A stretch of DNA of 64,000 nt from Ruminococcus sp. XPD3002 (GTDB taxonomy: Bacteria; Bacillota; Clostridia; Oscillospirales; Ruminococcaceae): the NCBI GenBank assembly GCA_900119535.1, contig FPJT01000006.1, positions 148,430-212,429 of the forward strand, written 5' to 3'. The first letter of the stretch is position 1, and each line of letters starts with the position of its first letter. Of this stretch, positions 44,373-54,135 are shown piece after piece. Position numbers and translations under genes: made by a program. Below the pieces are notes generated by a model. It worked only from the letters and a program-made list of their open reading frames with translations. It was not told the DNA's origin and made no database searches.

Positions 44373-45056
44373 ATGCTTCAGAATAGTCATCTGCCAACAG
44401 TCTACATCCTTGATATGGACTGTCCGCTCAATGAGCAACAGCTCGGCAGAATAAAAAAATACCTCCCTCATGAACGTATACTTACATCAGAGAGATTTCT
44501 TCATAAAAAGGACAGCGACGCATGTCTCGCTTCATTTTTTCTGCTGGTTTTCGGTCTGAGAAAGCTTGGCATCCATAAGCTTCCGGATATAAAGAAAGGA
44601 ACTCACGGAAAACCGTATTTTACCGACTGCGACATATCCTTCAATATCTCACACTGCGATAAAGCAGTTTGCTGCGGGATTTCAAAGCACAATATCGGTG
44701 TTGACGTACAGGATACAGTCAGCAAATTCAACGACATTATCGGTATGACAATGTCAGCAGGAGAAACCGAAATGATATACAGTTCACCTTCTCCGCCTGA
44801 AGTATTCACAAGGCTGTGGGCATTGAAGGAGAGCTATGTCAAATTCGACGGCAGCGGTCTAACAGATGATATACGTACTATCGAGTTCCTAAACACTGAG
44901 AATGAATTCATGTATGACGGATGCTTCTTCAAAGTTCTTCCAACTTCTGTTTATCAGCTTTCAGCCTGCACAGTCGATGATGGTACAATATTTTTTAAGA
45001 AGAGCATTGACGAATACCTTGATGAATTTGAAGGGATAAGTAACAATAACGAATAA
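44373..45056 (+). CDS. 4'-phosphopantetheinyl transferase (Sfp type)
   Basis: This enzyme attaches phosphopantetheine from CoA to carrier proteins. The 227-residue length fits the two-lobed Sfp class. The conserved blocks are KKGTHGKPYF, FNISHCDKAVCCGI, NIGVDVQD (metal-binding aspartate) and LWALKESYVKFDGSGL (metal-binding glutamate and lysine). The start at 44373 follows AAAGGAG. The ORF upstream to 44322 covers its promoter region. No polyketide or peptide synthetase is in the window, so it may serve fatty acid ACP. hpt follows 21 bp later. Confidence 0.93.
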   Translation: MLQNSHLPTVYILDMDCPLNEQQLGRIKKYLPHERILTSERFLHKKDSDACLASFFLLVFGLRKLGIHKLPDIKKGTHGKPYFTDCDISFNISHCDKAVCCGISKHNIGVDVQDTVSKFNDIIGMTMSAGETEMIYSSPSPPEVFTRLWALKESYVKFDGSGLTDDIRTIEFLNTENEFMYDGCFFKVLPTSVYQLSACTVDDGTIFFKKSIDEYLDEFEGISNNNE

Positions 45057-45077
45057 AAACAGAGAGGCGGTACAGCA

Positions 45078-45638
45078 ATGAGAAATATTTCACCCGAAGA
45101 ATACAACAGGCACATCAAACGCATCCTTATTTCGGAAAAAGAAATAGCGGATGCTGTTGAAAAAGCAGGTCTGTATATCGACAGTCTATACGATGGCTCA
45201 CCTATCCTGCTTGTAAGCATCCTTAAGGGTTCATTTGTATTTCTTGCGGACCTTTGCAGATCAGTGTCAGTGCCCTGTGAGATAGGCTTCATGGCGGCAA
45301 AAAGCTACTATGAAAGCACAAGTTCTTCCGGAATAGTCAATATAACTATGGATCTTAAACAGGATATAAGCGGATACAATGTAGTGATAGTCGAAGATAT
45401 AGTTGATACGGGAAGAACTCTTAAGGACGTTGTAAAACTCCTTAGCGCAAGAAACCCACGTTCACTGAAAGTCGTCACTCTGCTGGACAAGCCCGACAGA
45501 CGTGTTGTGGACTTTGAAGCAGATCATTCCCTTTTCGTTATCCCCGACCTTTTCGTTGTCGGCTACGGACTGGACTACGGCGAACTCTACCGCGGACTGC
45601 CCTATATCGCAGAATATACCGAATTCCCCGATTTGTAA
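45078..45638 (+). CDS. hpt: Hypoxanthine phosphoribosyltransferase
   Basis: Hpt salvages hypoxanthine or guanine with PRPP. The 186-residue protein has LLVSILKGSFVFLADL and the PRPP loop VVIVEDIVDTGRTLKDVV, then LLDKPDRRVVDFEADHSLFVIPDLFVVGYG, which holds the base-binding residues. It is the usual family length. A strong terminator hairpin follows. Confidence 0.97.
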   Translation: MRNISPEEYNRHIKRILISEKEIADAVEKAGLYIDSLYDGSPILLVSILKGSFVFLADLCRSVSVPCEIGFMAAKSYYESTSSSGIVNITMDLKQDISGYNVVIVEDIVDTGRTLKDVVKLLSARNPRSLKVVTLLDKPDRRVVDFEADHSLFVIPDLFVVGYGLDYGELYRGLPYIAEYTEFPDL

Positions 45639-45687
45639 TGCAATAGCCGTTCGGGCTGCACTCCCATAACAAGCTATATATGTATTA

Positions 45688-45732
45688 TTGAGAGAAGTCT
45701 TTTTGAAGAAGTGCTTCTCTCAATTCTTTTTG
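45688..45732 (+). terminator. Intrinsic terminator after hpt
   Basis: TTGAGAGAAG (45688-45697) pairs perfectly with CTTCTCTCAA (45714-45723), followed by TTCTTTTT. Confidence 0.85.
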
Positions 45733-45740
45733 AAGCCTTT

Positions 45741-45890
45741 ACTTTAAATTTTAAGCCTTGTATGGCACTCTTGTAAAACTACTGTTTTAGTAATACTATG
45801 AGTAAGTGCCATACAAGGCTTAAAATTTGGGGCAAAAAGTCTTTGGAAAGGGGTTCGGGGGAGAACCTTTCCTCAGAAAGGTTTCCCCCG
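45741..45890. repeat. Intergenic element with a 24-bp inverted repeat and a second long hairpin
   Basis: A perfect 24-bp inverted repeat (45746-45769 and 45805-45828; core AAGCCTTGTATGGCACT) encloses a 35-base loop that itself can form a small TACT/AGTA hairpin. It is followed by a second hairpin of 15 pairs with one bulge: CGGGGGAGAACCTTTC (45856-45871) with GAAAGGTTTCCCCCG (45876-45890). There is no coding potential and no clear T-run. It looks like a repeated intergenic or MITE-like element, but no second copy is in the window. Confidence 0.65.
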
Positions 45891-45933
45891 ATAAATACAT
45901 ATATAACTTGCCATTCGAGTATCGTCCGAACGG

Positions 45934-46575
45934 CTATCGCAGTATAATACGTGAAATATCCTCGGCGGATTCTGCGATAAAGTCCGCACCGCAGTCCTCC
46001 AGCTCGCGTCTGCCGCGGAATCCCCATGCACAGCCAATAGAAGCTATGCCTGCGTTCTGTGCTGTAGTGATATCGACATTGCTGTCACCTATCATCCAGA
46101 CCTCGTTATCTGAGGGAAGTTCATTTACTATCTCGCTGATAATAGTGATATCAGGCTTCTTGGGACGGCTATCACAGCCTCCGAGAACCTTGAAAAAGTC
46201 CGTATCAGGAAGAAGTGTTCTCACTATCTTCTGCGCTACCTGCTGTGGCTTATTCGTGGCAACTGCAAGAGTCACATCATGTGAAGCCAGCTCCGCAAGA
46301 ACATCAGGTATGCCCGGGTAAAGCCTTGTTTCGTCCAGATAATGCTCGCTGTAATACTCTGTGAACAGTTCAAGGAGACGTTCTGCGCTGTCCTTTTCGT
46401 TCATTGGGAGGGCACGGTAGCAGAGCTTTGCGGCACCGTTACCAACAAAATATCTGTAGCTGTCATAAGGGTGGGAAGGAAATCCCAGCTTATCAAGTCC
46501 GTAATTGACCGCATTTGCAAGGTCATAAAGAGAATCCGCAAGAGTACCGTCAAGATCAAATATAGCTGTTATCAT
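45934..46575 (-). CDS. gph: HAD-superfamily phosphatase, phosphoglycolate-phosphatase-like
   Basis: The 213-residue protein is a class I HAD hydrolase. The nucleophile motif is AIFDLDGTLADSL (Asp7 and Asp9), motif II is LAVATNKP, and motif IV is VWMIGDSNVDITTAQNAGI. The helical cap lies between. It is closest in pattern to Gph-type phosphatases, which remove phosphate from phosphoglycolate or other small molecules, and the substrate is uncertain. It lies 20 bp after tgt, so it is probably the last gene of the queA-tgt run. Confidence 0.88.
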   Translation of the reverse strand: MITAIFDLDGTLADSLYDLANAVNYGLDKLGFPSHPYDSYRYFVGNGAAKLCYRALPMNEKDSAERLLELFTEYYSEHYLDETRLYPGIPDVLAELASHDVTLAVATNKPQQVAQKIVRTLLPDTDFFKVLGGCDSRPKKPDITIISEIVNELPSDNEVWMIGDSNVDITTAQNAGIASIGCAWGFRGRRELEDCGADFIAESAEDISRIILR

Positions 46576-46595
46576 TGTCGTTCTCCTTTCAAATG

Positions 46596-47735
<1,140 letters not shown>

Positions 47736-47741
47736 TTAATA

Positions 47742-48116
47742 TCAGTCTATATCGTATGGTTTGCCGCTTTCGGGAGTACGGCAGTTATGGCGCACACAGA
47801 AGCCGATGAGGTTCTTTTCATCGTCACGCACAGCGCAGACGTATACATCATGGTTCTCCTCTTCCTTATGTGAAGAAAAAACAGTGTTGTTATCAACCGA
47901 TTCCTTGAACCATTCCATGCACATGTCAAGCTGTGAGAACCACTCGTCTGTGATAAAAGGTCTCAGGGATCTTCCCTCGATGCTTTTACCGCCGAATTTG
48001 CTGTAATATTTTCCGGCAGCCTCGTTCATGAAGAGAACCGTATAATCTGTATCGCCGATAACTATCGGTGATTCATGAGTCTCAAATGCACTTTTCAGAA
48101 ACATCATTTTGTCCAT
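47742..48116 (-). CDS. Stand-alone PAS-like domain protein, paralogue B
   Basis: The 124-residue protein is a single PAS-like domain with no output domain: an early DTDYTVLFMNEAAGKYYSKF strand-helix, the GGKSIEGRSL turn, a long amphipathic helix with MEWFKESVDNNTVFSSHKE, and a last strand DVYVCAVRDDEKNLIGFC. It ends with a Cys/His/Arg-rich tail. The start at 48116 follows GAGGAGG and gives exactly the length of its upstream paralogue. It lies between queA and tgt. Ligand and partner are unknown. Confidence 0.75.
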   Translation of the reverse strand: MDKMMFLKSAFETHESPIVIGDTDYTVLFMNEAAGKYYSKFGGKSIEGRSLRPFITDEWFSQLDMCMEWFKESVDNNTVFSSHKEEENHDVYVCAVRDDEKNLIGFCVRHNCRTPESGKPYDID

Positions 48117-48132
48117 ATTACTATCATCCTCC

Positions 48133-48507
48133 TCAACTGATCTCATATAATGGGTTGATATCATTTGTGCGTCTGCGGTGTTTGCTGCAAAAACCTACAA
48201 GATCTTTTTTTTCGTCCCTGAGAGCTATCATGTAGATATCTGTTTCTTTTTCAGCATCACGCATTGCAAAGACAACATTGTTTTCAGGCGATTCCCTGAA
48301 CCATTCTATTACTGCATCGACCTTGCTTTTAGCTTCCTCTCCTGTAAAAAGCAGCAGTGTTTTTCCTATTATGTCTTTTCCGCCGTACTGTTCATATCTC
48401 TCAACTGCACATGGATTCATATAAACGATCTTGTAATCCATACTGCACATAACTACGGGAGTATCTTCCGTATCGACGTAGCTCTTGAAAAAGTCTGATA
48501 ATACCAT
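48133..48507 (-). CDS. Stand-alone PAS-like domain protein, paralogue A
   Basis: This 124-residue protein aligns end to end with its downstream neighbour: VVMCSMDYKIVYMNPCAVER, then GGKDIIGKTLLLF, a helix with EWFRESPENNVVFAMRDAEK, DIYMIALRDEKKDLVGFC and a basic HRRR tail. It is a lone PAS-like sensor with no kinase, cyclase or helix-turn-helix part, so it must act through a partner. The pair arose by tandem duplication. Placement in the queuosine run suggests cotranscription, not necessarily a shared function. Confidence 0.75.
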   Translation of the reverse strand: MVLSDFFKSYVDTEDTPVVMCSMDYKIVYMNPCAVERYEQYGGKDIIGKTLLLFTGEEAKSKVDAVIEWFRESPENNVVFAMRDAEKETDIYMIALRDEKKDLVGFCSKHRRRTNDINPLYEIS

Positions 48508-48532
48508 TTGTTAACCTGATTTCTTATTATAT

Positions 48533-49564
48533 TTACAGAATACACATAGAATCACCGAAACTGAAAAAACGGTATTTTTCTTCAACGGCGGTCTTATATG
48601 CATTCATTGTATTGTCATATCCCATAAATGCTGAAACAAGCATTATAAGCGTACTTTCGGGAAGGTGGAAATTCGTAATGAGACCGTCTATGCACTTGAA
48701 CTCGTAACCGGGATAAATAAAGATATCCGTATAACCCTCGTGTTCGGAAATATCGCCGTAGAATGAAGCCACACTTTCAAGTGTACGGCATGTTGTGGTG
48801 CCTACCGCAATTACTCTTCCGCCCTCTGCCTTTGTCTGATTGATAAGGTCAGCAGTCTCCTTCGGAAGGTAGTAATGCTCACTGTGCATCTTATGGTCGA
48901 GAACATTCTCCTCCTTTACGGGACGGAAGGTGCCCAGACCTACGTGAAGAGTAACGAATGCAGTCTTTATGCCCTGCGCTCTCAGCTCATCCAGCATTTC
49001 CTCAGTGAAGTGAAGTCCTGCCGTAGGTGCAGCTGCCGAACCAAGCTCATTTGAATATACTGTCTGATAGCGCTCTTTGTTTTCGAGCTTTTCCTTTATG
49101 TAAGGCGGAAGGGGCATCTGTCCCACGTCTTCAAGAGCAGTGAAGAAATTGCCCTCGCAGGTGAACTGCACTATGCGGTTTCCGTCATCCTTGACCTCAA
49201 TGACCTCTGCTGTAAGACGTCCGCCGCCAAAGGTGAAATGTGTACCTACCTTTGCCTTCTTTCCGGGACGGCATATTATCTCCCACAGCTTATCGCCTTT
49301 CTGCTCCAGAAGCAGGAATTCGATGAATGTACCGTTATCGGTCTTTTCGCCGTAGAGCCTTGCAGGTATAACTCGGGAATCGTTCATTACAAGCAGGTCA
49401 CCTTTTTTAAGGTGCTTGCATAGATTATAGAAGTGATCGTGTTCAACTTCACCCGTTCTGCGGTCCACGCACATCATCCTTGAAGCGTTTCTCGGCTCGA
49501 TAGGAGTCTGTGCAATGAGCTCCTCGGGCAGATCGTAATAAAAATCGGATTTAAGCAGTTCCAT
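48533..49564 (-). CDS. queA: S-adenosylmethionine:tRNA ribosyltransferase-isomerase
   Basis: QueA moves the ribosyl part of SAM to preQ1-modified tRNA to form epoxyqueuosine. The 343-residue protein starts [19 protein letters not shown] and has [43 protein letters not shown] and a late [18 protein letters not shown], all family blocks. The ATG at 49564 follows AAGGAG. The in-frame ORF extends to 49852, but that part overlaps the divergent lysine riboswitch and is rejected. Confidence 0.97.
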   Translation of the reverse strand: MELLKSDFYYDLPEELIAQTPIEPRNASRMMCVDRRTGEVEHDHFYNLCKHLKKGDLLVMNDSRVIPARLYGEKTDNGTFIEFLLLEQKGDKLWEIICRPGKKAKVGTHFTFGGGRLTAEVIEVKDDGNRIVQFTCEGNFFTALEDVGQMPLPPYIKEKLENKERYQTVYSNELGSAAAPTAGLHFTEEMLDELRAQGIKTAFVTLHVGLGTFRPVKEENVLDHKMHSEHYYLPKETADLINQTKAEGGRVIAVGTTTCRTLESVASFYGDISEHEGYTDIFIYPGYEFKCIDGLITNFHLPESTLIMLVSAFMGYDNTMNAYKTAVEEKYRFFSFGDSMCIL

Positions 49565-49718
49565 TAAAATCTCCTTAATAATAATCGTGTAAAATCGGCA
49601 AAGTGTGACAGCAGATCGGGAATAAAGTCCAAGTGACCGATTTTGCTTCCCGATGTGCCAAAAATATTTGGATAAACCACCGAAATTATTTTTGTTTGTA
49701 AAAAAATTCAGAAACGTA

Positions 49719-49747
49719 TTGACATAGCCGAAATAAAGTGTTATTAT
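49719..49747 (+). promoter_or_regulatory. Sigma-A promoter of the lysine operon
   Basis: TTGACA (49719-49724) and TATTAT (49742-49747) are separated by 17 bp. Transcription would begin just before the lysine riboswitch. Confidence 0.85.
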
Positions 49748-49754
49748 TATAAAC

Positions 49755-49918
49755 AAGGTAGAGGTGCAGTTAAGATGAGTACTTCGGTTTCGGATCGCCA
49801 GTCCCATGAAGCCGCAGGAAAGGTGAAACTGCCGAAGGACAGGATGCGGCATACCCTGTTCTGGTCACTTATCGAACAGGTATTTGACTGTCATCATGTT
49901 ATGATGGAGTGCTATCGG
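49755..49918 (+). ncRNA. Lysine riboswitch (L box)
   Basis: The element has the lysine riboswitch blocks in order: AGGTAGAGGTGCAG at the 5' end, AAGATGAGTA, GGAAAGGTGAAACTGCCGAA, CTGGTCACTTATCG, and ACTGTCATC near the 3' end. P1 can form from GGTAG (near 49757) and CTATC (49912-49916). It lies between the promoter and the terminator in front of asd. Lysine binding would favour termination and shut off the asd-dapA-dapB-ddh operon. The 450-bp gap between queA and asd holds only this regulatory unit. Confidence 0.93.
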
Positions 49919-49957
49919 CATAATTACGATGTCAACATTTCTATTATAACTCATGAT

Positions 49958-49988
49958 GAGCCGGTTTGCAACCGGTTTTCTTATTTTT
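49958..49988 (+). terminator. Lysine riboswitch terminator
   Basis: CCGGTT (49961-49966) pairs with AACCGG (49970-49975), followed by TTTTCTTATTTTTT. asd begins 30 bp later. Confidence 0.85.
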
Positions 49989-50017
49989 TGTGAAAATTTT
50001 TTTGGAGGAGATAATTT

Positions 50018-51097
50018 ATGAAACAGTATAATGTAGGTATCATAGGCGCTACGGGTATGGTCGGACAGCGCTTTGCTACACTTCTTGAAAACCACCCATG
50101 GTTCAATGTAAAGGTTCTTGCAGCTTCACCAAGAAGCGCAGGTCAGACATATGAGCAGGCAGCAGGCAGCCGCTGGAAGATGGCTGTACCAATGCCCGCA
50201 GCTATGAAGGATATGGTCCTTATGGACGCTACAGGAGATATCGAGAAGATAGCTTCTATGGTCGACTTCTGCTTCTGTGCAGTTGACATGAAGAAGGACG
50301 AGATAAAGGCTCTTGAAGAGGCTTACGCTAAGGCAGAGTGTCCTATCGTTTCAAACAACTCAGCTCACAGATTCACACCTGATGTTCCTATGGTCGTTCC
50401 GGAAATAAACCCTGAGCACATTGAAATAATCAAGGCACAGAGAGAGCGTCTCGGTACAAAGAGAGGCTTCATCGCTGTCAAGTCAAACTGCTCCATCCAG
50501 AGCTATGTTCCTGCACTTCACCCACTGAGAAAGTTCGGACTCAAGAACGTTCTCGCTTGTACTTACCAGGCTATCTCAGGCGCAGGAAAGAACTTCGAGA
50601 CATGGCCTGAAATGGTCGATAACCTCATCCCATACATCGGCGGCGAGGAGGAGAAATCCGAGCAGGAGCCTCTGAAGGTCTGGGGCGAGATCAAGGGCAA
50701 CGAGATCGTAAAGGCAACAACTCCTAACATCACAACACAGTGTCTCCGTGTTCCCGTTTCAGACGGACATACAGCTGCTGTTTTCGTAACATTCGAGAAT
50801 AAGCCTTCCAAGGAAGAAATACTTGACCTCTGGAAGAATTTCAAGGGCGTTCCTCAGGAACTCGAGCTTCCAAGCGCTCCTAAGCAGTTCATCCACTACT
50901 TTGAGGAAAATGACCGTCCGCAGGCTAAGCTGGACAGAAATATCGAAGGCGGTATGGCTGTTTCAACAGGCCGGCTCAGAGAGGATACACAGTACGATTA
51001 CAAGTTCGTATGCCTTTCACACAACACTCTCAGAGGTGCAGCAGGCGGCGGCGTTCTCCTTGCTGAACTCCTTGCAGCAAAGGGCTACTTTGATTAA
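50018..51097 (+). CDS. asd: Aspartate-semialdehyde dehydrogenase
   Basis: Asd reduces aspartyl phosphate to aspartate semialdehyde for lysine, threonine and methionine synthesis. The 359-residue protein has VGIIGATGMVGQRFATLL at the N-terminus and the catalytic cysteine in VKSNCSIQSYV. This cysteine context and the length match the archaeal/fungal-type Asd rather than the usual bacterial one. DGHTAAVFVTFE lies in the C-terminal domain. First gene of the lysine-riboswitch operon, with a TTGGAGGAG site. Confidence 0.95.
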   Translation: MKQYNVGIIGATGMVGQRFATLLENHPWFNVKVLAASPRSAGQTYEQAAGSRWKMAVPMPAAMKDMVLMDATGDIEKIASMVDFCFCAVDMKKDEIKALEEAYAKAECPIVSNNSAHRFTPDVPMVVPEINPEHIEIIKAQRERLGTKRGFIAVKSNCSIQSYVPALHPLRKFGLKNVLACTYQAISGAGKNFETWPEMVDNLIPYIGGEEEKSEQEPLKVWGEIKGNEIVKATTPNITTQCLRVPVSDGHTAAVFVTFENKPSKEEILDLWKNFKGVPQELELPSAPKQFIHYFEENDRPQAKLDRNIEGGMAVSTGRLREDTQYDYKFVCLSHNTLRGAAGGGVLLAELLAAKGYFD

Positions 51098-51129
51098 TGC
51101 ATTATTAATTAAACGAAAGGATTGAGTGT

Positions 51130-52020
51130 ATGAAGAATACTATTTTTACAGGTGCTGCTATAGCTATCATAACTCCTATGAACGCTGACGGTTCCATTAA
51201 TTATGATAAGCTCGGCGAACTCATCGACGATCAGATAGAAAACGGCACCGATGCTATAGTTATATGCGGTACTACAGGCGAAGCTTCAACTATGACCGAT
51301 GAGGAGCACCGCGACTGCATCAAGTATGCTGTTGAAAAGACCGCAGGTAGAGTTCCTGTTATCGCAGGTACAGGAAGCAACGATACAAAGTACGCTATCG
51401 AGCTTTCAAAGGAAGCTGAGTCTCTCGGTGCAGACGCACTTCTCCTCGTTACTCCTTACTACAACAAGACAACTCAGAAGGGCCTTATCATGCACTTCAC
51501 TGCTATCGCTGATGCTGTCAATATCCCGATAATCCTCTATAACATTCCCGGCAGAACAGGCGTTAACATGGAAGTTTCAACTGTAAAGGAACTTGCTAAG
51601 CATAAGAATATCGCTGCTATCAAGGAAGCAAGCGGAAATATAAGCTACGCTGCAAAGCTCATCGCTGCATGCGGCGACAACATTGACGTTTACAGCGGCA
51701 ACGATGATATGATCGTGCCTATTATGTCACTCGGCGGAAAGGGCGTTATTTCAGTTCTTTCACACGTTATCCCAAAGGAAACTCACATGATGGCTCAGTA
51801 CTGCCTCGACAATAATTTTGCAGAGGCTACCAAGCTCCAGATCGAGTACCTTGACCTTATCAACGATCTCTTCATCGAGGTCAATCCTATTCCTGTAAAG
51901 GAAGCTATGAACATGATCGGCTTCGCTGCTGGTCCATGCCGTATGCCTCTCTGCGAGATGACTGACGAGCACAAGGCTGCTCTCAGAGCTTGTCTCGAAA
52001 AGCACGGTCTTATAAAGTGA
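51130..52020 (+). CDS. dapA: 4-hydroxy-tetrahydrodipicolinate synthase
   Basis: DapA condenses pyruvate with aspartate semialdehyde. The 296-residue TIM barrel has ICGTTGEASTMTDEEH, VTPYYNKTTQKG (catalytic tyrosine), IILYNIPGRTGVNM and the Schiff-base lysine in IAAIKEASGNI. Second gene in the lysine operon. A small GC hairpin without a T-run (52029-52052) lies between it and dapB and may stabilise the mRNA. Confidence 0.97.
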   Translation: MKNTIFTGAAIAIITPMNADGSINYDKLGELIDDQIENGTDAIVICGTTGEASTMTDEEHRDCIKYAVEKTAGRVPVIAGTGSNDTKYAIELSKEAESLGADALLLVTPYYNKTTQKGLIMHFTAIADAVNIPIILYNIPGRTGVNMEVSTVKELAKHKNIAAIKEASGNISYAAKLIAACGDNIDVYSGNDDMIVPIMSLGGKGVISVLSHVIPKETHMMAQYCLDNNFAEATKLQIEYLDLINDLFIEVNPIPVKEAMNMIGFAAGPCRMPLCEMTDEHKAALRACLEKHGLIK

Positions 52021-52074
52021 TAATAACTGCTCCCTGCCCAAAAACAGGGAGCATATAACTAAGGATGTGATAAT

Positions 52075-52830
52075 ATGACTAATATAGCAATATGCGGTGC
52101 AAACGGCAAAATGGGCAAGAATATCTACGCATGCATCAAGGAGCGTGAGGACTGCACTACCGTTGCAGGTATCGACGTTTATACCGAGCAGTATGCAGAC
52201 TTCCCTATCGTTGATTCAGTGGACAAGCTTCCCGTAAAGCCCGATGTCATCATCGATTTCTCTAACCCTGCTTCACTGGATTCTCTGCTTGATTACTGCC
52301 TTTCTACTGGCACTCCCCTCGTTATCGGCTCTACAGGCTACAGCGACGAACAGAGAGCCCAGATAAAGAAAGCTTCCGAGCAGATCCCGATATTCTTTAC
52401 ATTCAATATGTCCCTTGGTATCAACCTCCTTGTGAATCTCGCAAAGAAGGCTGCTTCAATTCTTGGTGACAGATTCGATATAGAGATAGTTGAAAAGCAC
52501 CACAACCAGAAGATAGACGCTCCAAGCGGTACAGCTATCATGCTTGCAGAGGCTATCAATGAAACTCTCGACAACTCAAAGCACTATGTTTACGACAGAC
52601 ATTCACGCCGTCAGAAGCGTGAGAAGTCCGAGATAGGTATGCATGCTATCCGCGGAGGTACTATCGTTGGTGAACACGATATCATTTTCGCAGGCAATGA
52701 CGAAGTCATAACTCTCTCCCACAGCGCTGCTTCAAAAATGGTATTTGCCGAAGGTTCGGTAAAAGCTGCTGTATATCTGAAGGATCAGCCTGCAGGTCTT
52801 TACGACATGCAGATGCTTCTTGGTGAATGA
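52075..52830 (+). CDS. dapB: 4-hydroxy-tetrahydrodipicolinate reductase
   Basis: DapB reduces the DapA product with NAD(P)H. The 251-residue protein has IAICGANGKMGKNIYACI, VIIDFSNPASLDSLLDY, PLVIGSTGYSDEQ and the catalytic EKHHNQKIDAPSGTAIMLAE. It is the usual length. GGATGTG precedes the ATG. Its neighbours place it in meso-diaminopimelate synthesis. Confidence 0.97.
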   Translation: MTNIAICGANGKMGKNIYACIKEREDCTTVAGIDVYTEQYADFPIVDSVDKLPVKPDVIIDFSNPASLDSLLDYCLSTGTPLVIGSTGYSDEQRAQIKKASEQIPIFFTFNMSLGINLLVNLAKKAASILGDRFDIEIVEKHHNQKIDAPSGTAIMLAEAINETLDNSKHYVYDRHSRRQKREKSEIGMHAIRGGTIVGEHDIIFAGNDEVITLSHSAASKMVFAEGSVKAAVYLKDQPAGLYDMQMLLGE

Positions 52831-52908
52831 TCCATTTTTTCTAACGTTCAATGCTTTACTGTCAATGGCGACAGCGAAGTAAATATATTTACAAAGGAGT
52901 TTTTCCCT

Positions 52909-53898
52909 ATGAGAAAAATCAGAATCGGAATCGCAGGATATGGTAATCTTGGCAAAGGTGTAGAGCTTGCGATAAGACAGAACGACGACATGGAACTGGC
53001 AGGAATCTTTACCCGCCGCGATCCTTCAACACTTAAGCCTCTTACAGCAGGTGCTCCTGTGTTCAGCATGGATCAGGTACAGGACAAGCAGAATGATATC
53101 GACGTAATGATAATATGCGGAGGAAGCGCTACAGACCTTCCTAAGCAGACTCCCGAACTGGCTAAGTACTTCAATGTTATAGACAGCTTCGATACACACG
53201 CTCGTATCCCCGAGCACTTCGCAAATGTTGACAAGGCTGCAAAAGAAAGCGGTCATCTCGCATTCATCTCACTGGGATGGGATCCAGGTCTCTTCTCACT
53301 TAACAGACTTTATGCAGAGTCCATCCTTCCAAACGGCAAGAGCTATACATTCTGGGGCAAGGGCGTAAGCCAGGGACACTCAGATGCTATTCGCCGCGTT
53401 AAGGGCGTTAAGAGAGGCATCCAGTACACTGTTCCGATAGAGGCAGCTATGGACGCTGTAAGAAGCGGCAGCCAGCCTGAGCTTACTACACGTCAGAAGC
53501 ACCTCCGTGAGTGCTGGGTAGTTCCGGAGGAAGGTGCTGACCTCGCTAAGATCGAGAATGACATCAAGACAATGAAGAACTACTTCGATGAGTACGATAC
53601 AACTGTAAACTTCATCACAGAAGAGGAGTTCGATGCTAAGCATAACAAGATGCCTCACGGCGGTTTCGTAATGAGAAGCGGTCTTACAGGTGACGGCGAA
53701 AAGACTCATCAGATGATAGAATACTCACTCAAGCTTGAGTCTAACCCTGAGTTCACAGCAAGCGTTCTTATCTGCTTTGCAAGAGCACTTGCAAGACTTA
53801 AGGAAGAGGGCGCTACAGGCTGCAAGACAGCATTTGATATTGCTCCTGCATACCTTTCAAAGCTTTCAGGTGAAGAGCTCAGAGCTTCAATGCTTTGA
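52909..53898 (+). CDS. ddh: meso-Diaminopimelate dehydrogenase
   Basis: Ddh makes meso-DAP directly from tetrahydrodipicolinate by reductive amination, bypassing the acyl or LL-DAP aminotransferase routes. The 329-residue protein starts IRIGIAGYGNLGKGVELAIRQ and has CGGSATDLPKQTPELAKYFN, SLGWDPGLFSLNRLY and FWGKGVSQGHSDAIRRVKGVK, all characteristic. It closes the riboswitch-controlled operon before a terminator. lysA is not in the window. Confidence 0.96.
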   Translation: MRKIRIGIAGYGNLGKGVELAIRQNDDMELAGIFTRRDPSTLKPLTAGAPVFSMDQVQDKQNDIDVMIICGGSATDLPKQTPELAKYFNVIDSFDTHARIPEHFANVDKAAKESGHLAFISLGWDPGLFSLNRLYAESILPNGKSYTFWGKGVSQGHSDAIRRVKGVKRGIQYTVPIEAAMDAVRSGSQPELTTRQKHLRECWVVPEEGADLAKIENDIKTMKNYFDEYDTTVNFITEEEFDAKHNKMPHGGFVMRSGLTGDGEKTHQMIEYSLKLESNPEFTASVLICFARALARLKEEGATGCKTAFDIAPAYLSKLSGEELRASML

Positions 53899-53920
53899 TA
53901 AATATTCAGAAATAGCACAC

Positions 53921-53955
53921 GGGGACGCCTTGCGGAAAGGTGTCCCTTATTTTTG
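53921..53955 (+). terminator. Intrinsic terminator of the lysine operon
   Basis: GGGACGCCTT pairs with AAGGTGTCCC (one G-T pair), followed by TTATTTTTG. Confidence 0.82.
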
Positions 53956-54135
53956 TATGTATCTATTCTTCAGCATTTTATTCAGGATAAGATAACAGAA
54001 GCAGCCTTCAAAAATAGAAGACTGCTTCGTTGTAGGAAAAAAGTGGTTTATTTCGGACTATGTCCGATATATTAATCATATCATAAGTATATTACTCAGT
54101 CAAGGCATGATTTTGTCCGAATATGTCGATTTATG

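Noticed and set aside
44373-45056. Phosphopantetheinyl transferase as part of a secondary metabolite cluster
   Set aside because: No synthetase or polyketide genes are nearby. The gene has its own promoter and pairs with hpt, so a housekeeping role is likelier.
49565-49852. An N-terminal extension of queA across the lysine riboswitch
   Set aside because: It overlaps a divergent promoter and riboswitch, while the ATG at 49564 has a good AAGGAG site and gives the normal QueA length.
49775-49993. A small plus-strand open frame inside the lysine riboswitch leader
   Set aside because: The conserved L-box sequence blocks account for this stretch, and the frame has no ribosome binding site.
52029-52052. 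Hairpin between dapA and dapB as a terminator
   Set aside because: The stem is GC-rich but no T-run follows and the operon continues. mRNA stabilisation is more likely.
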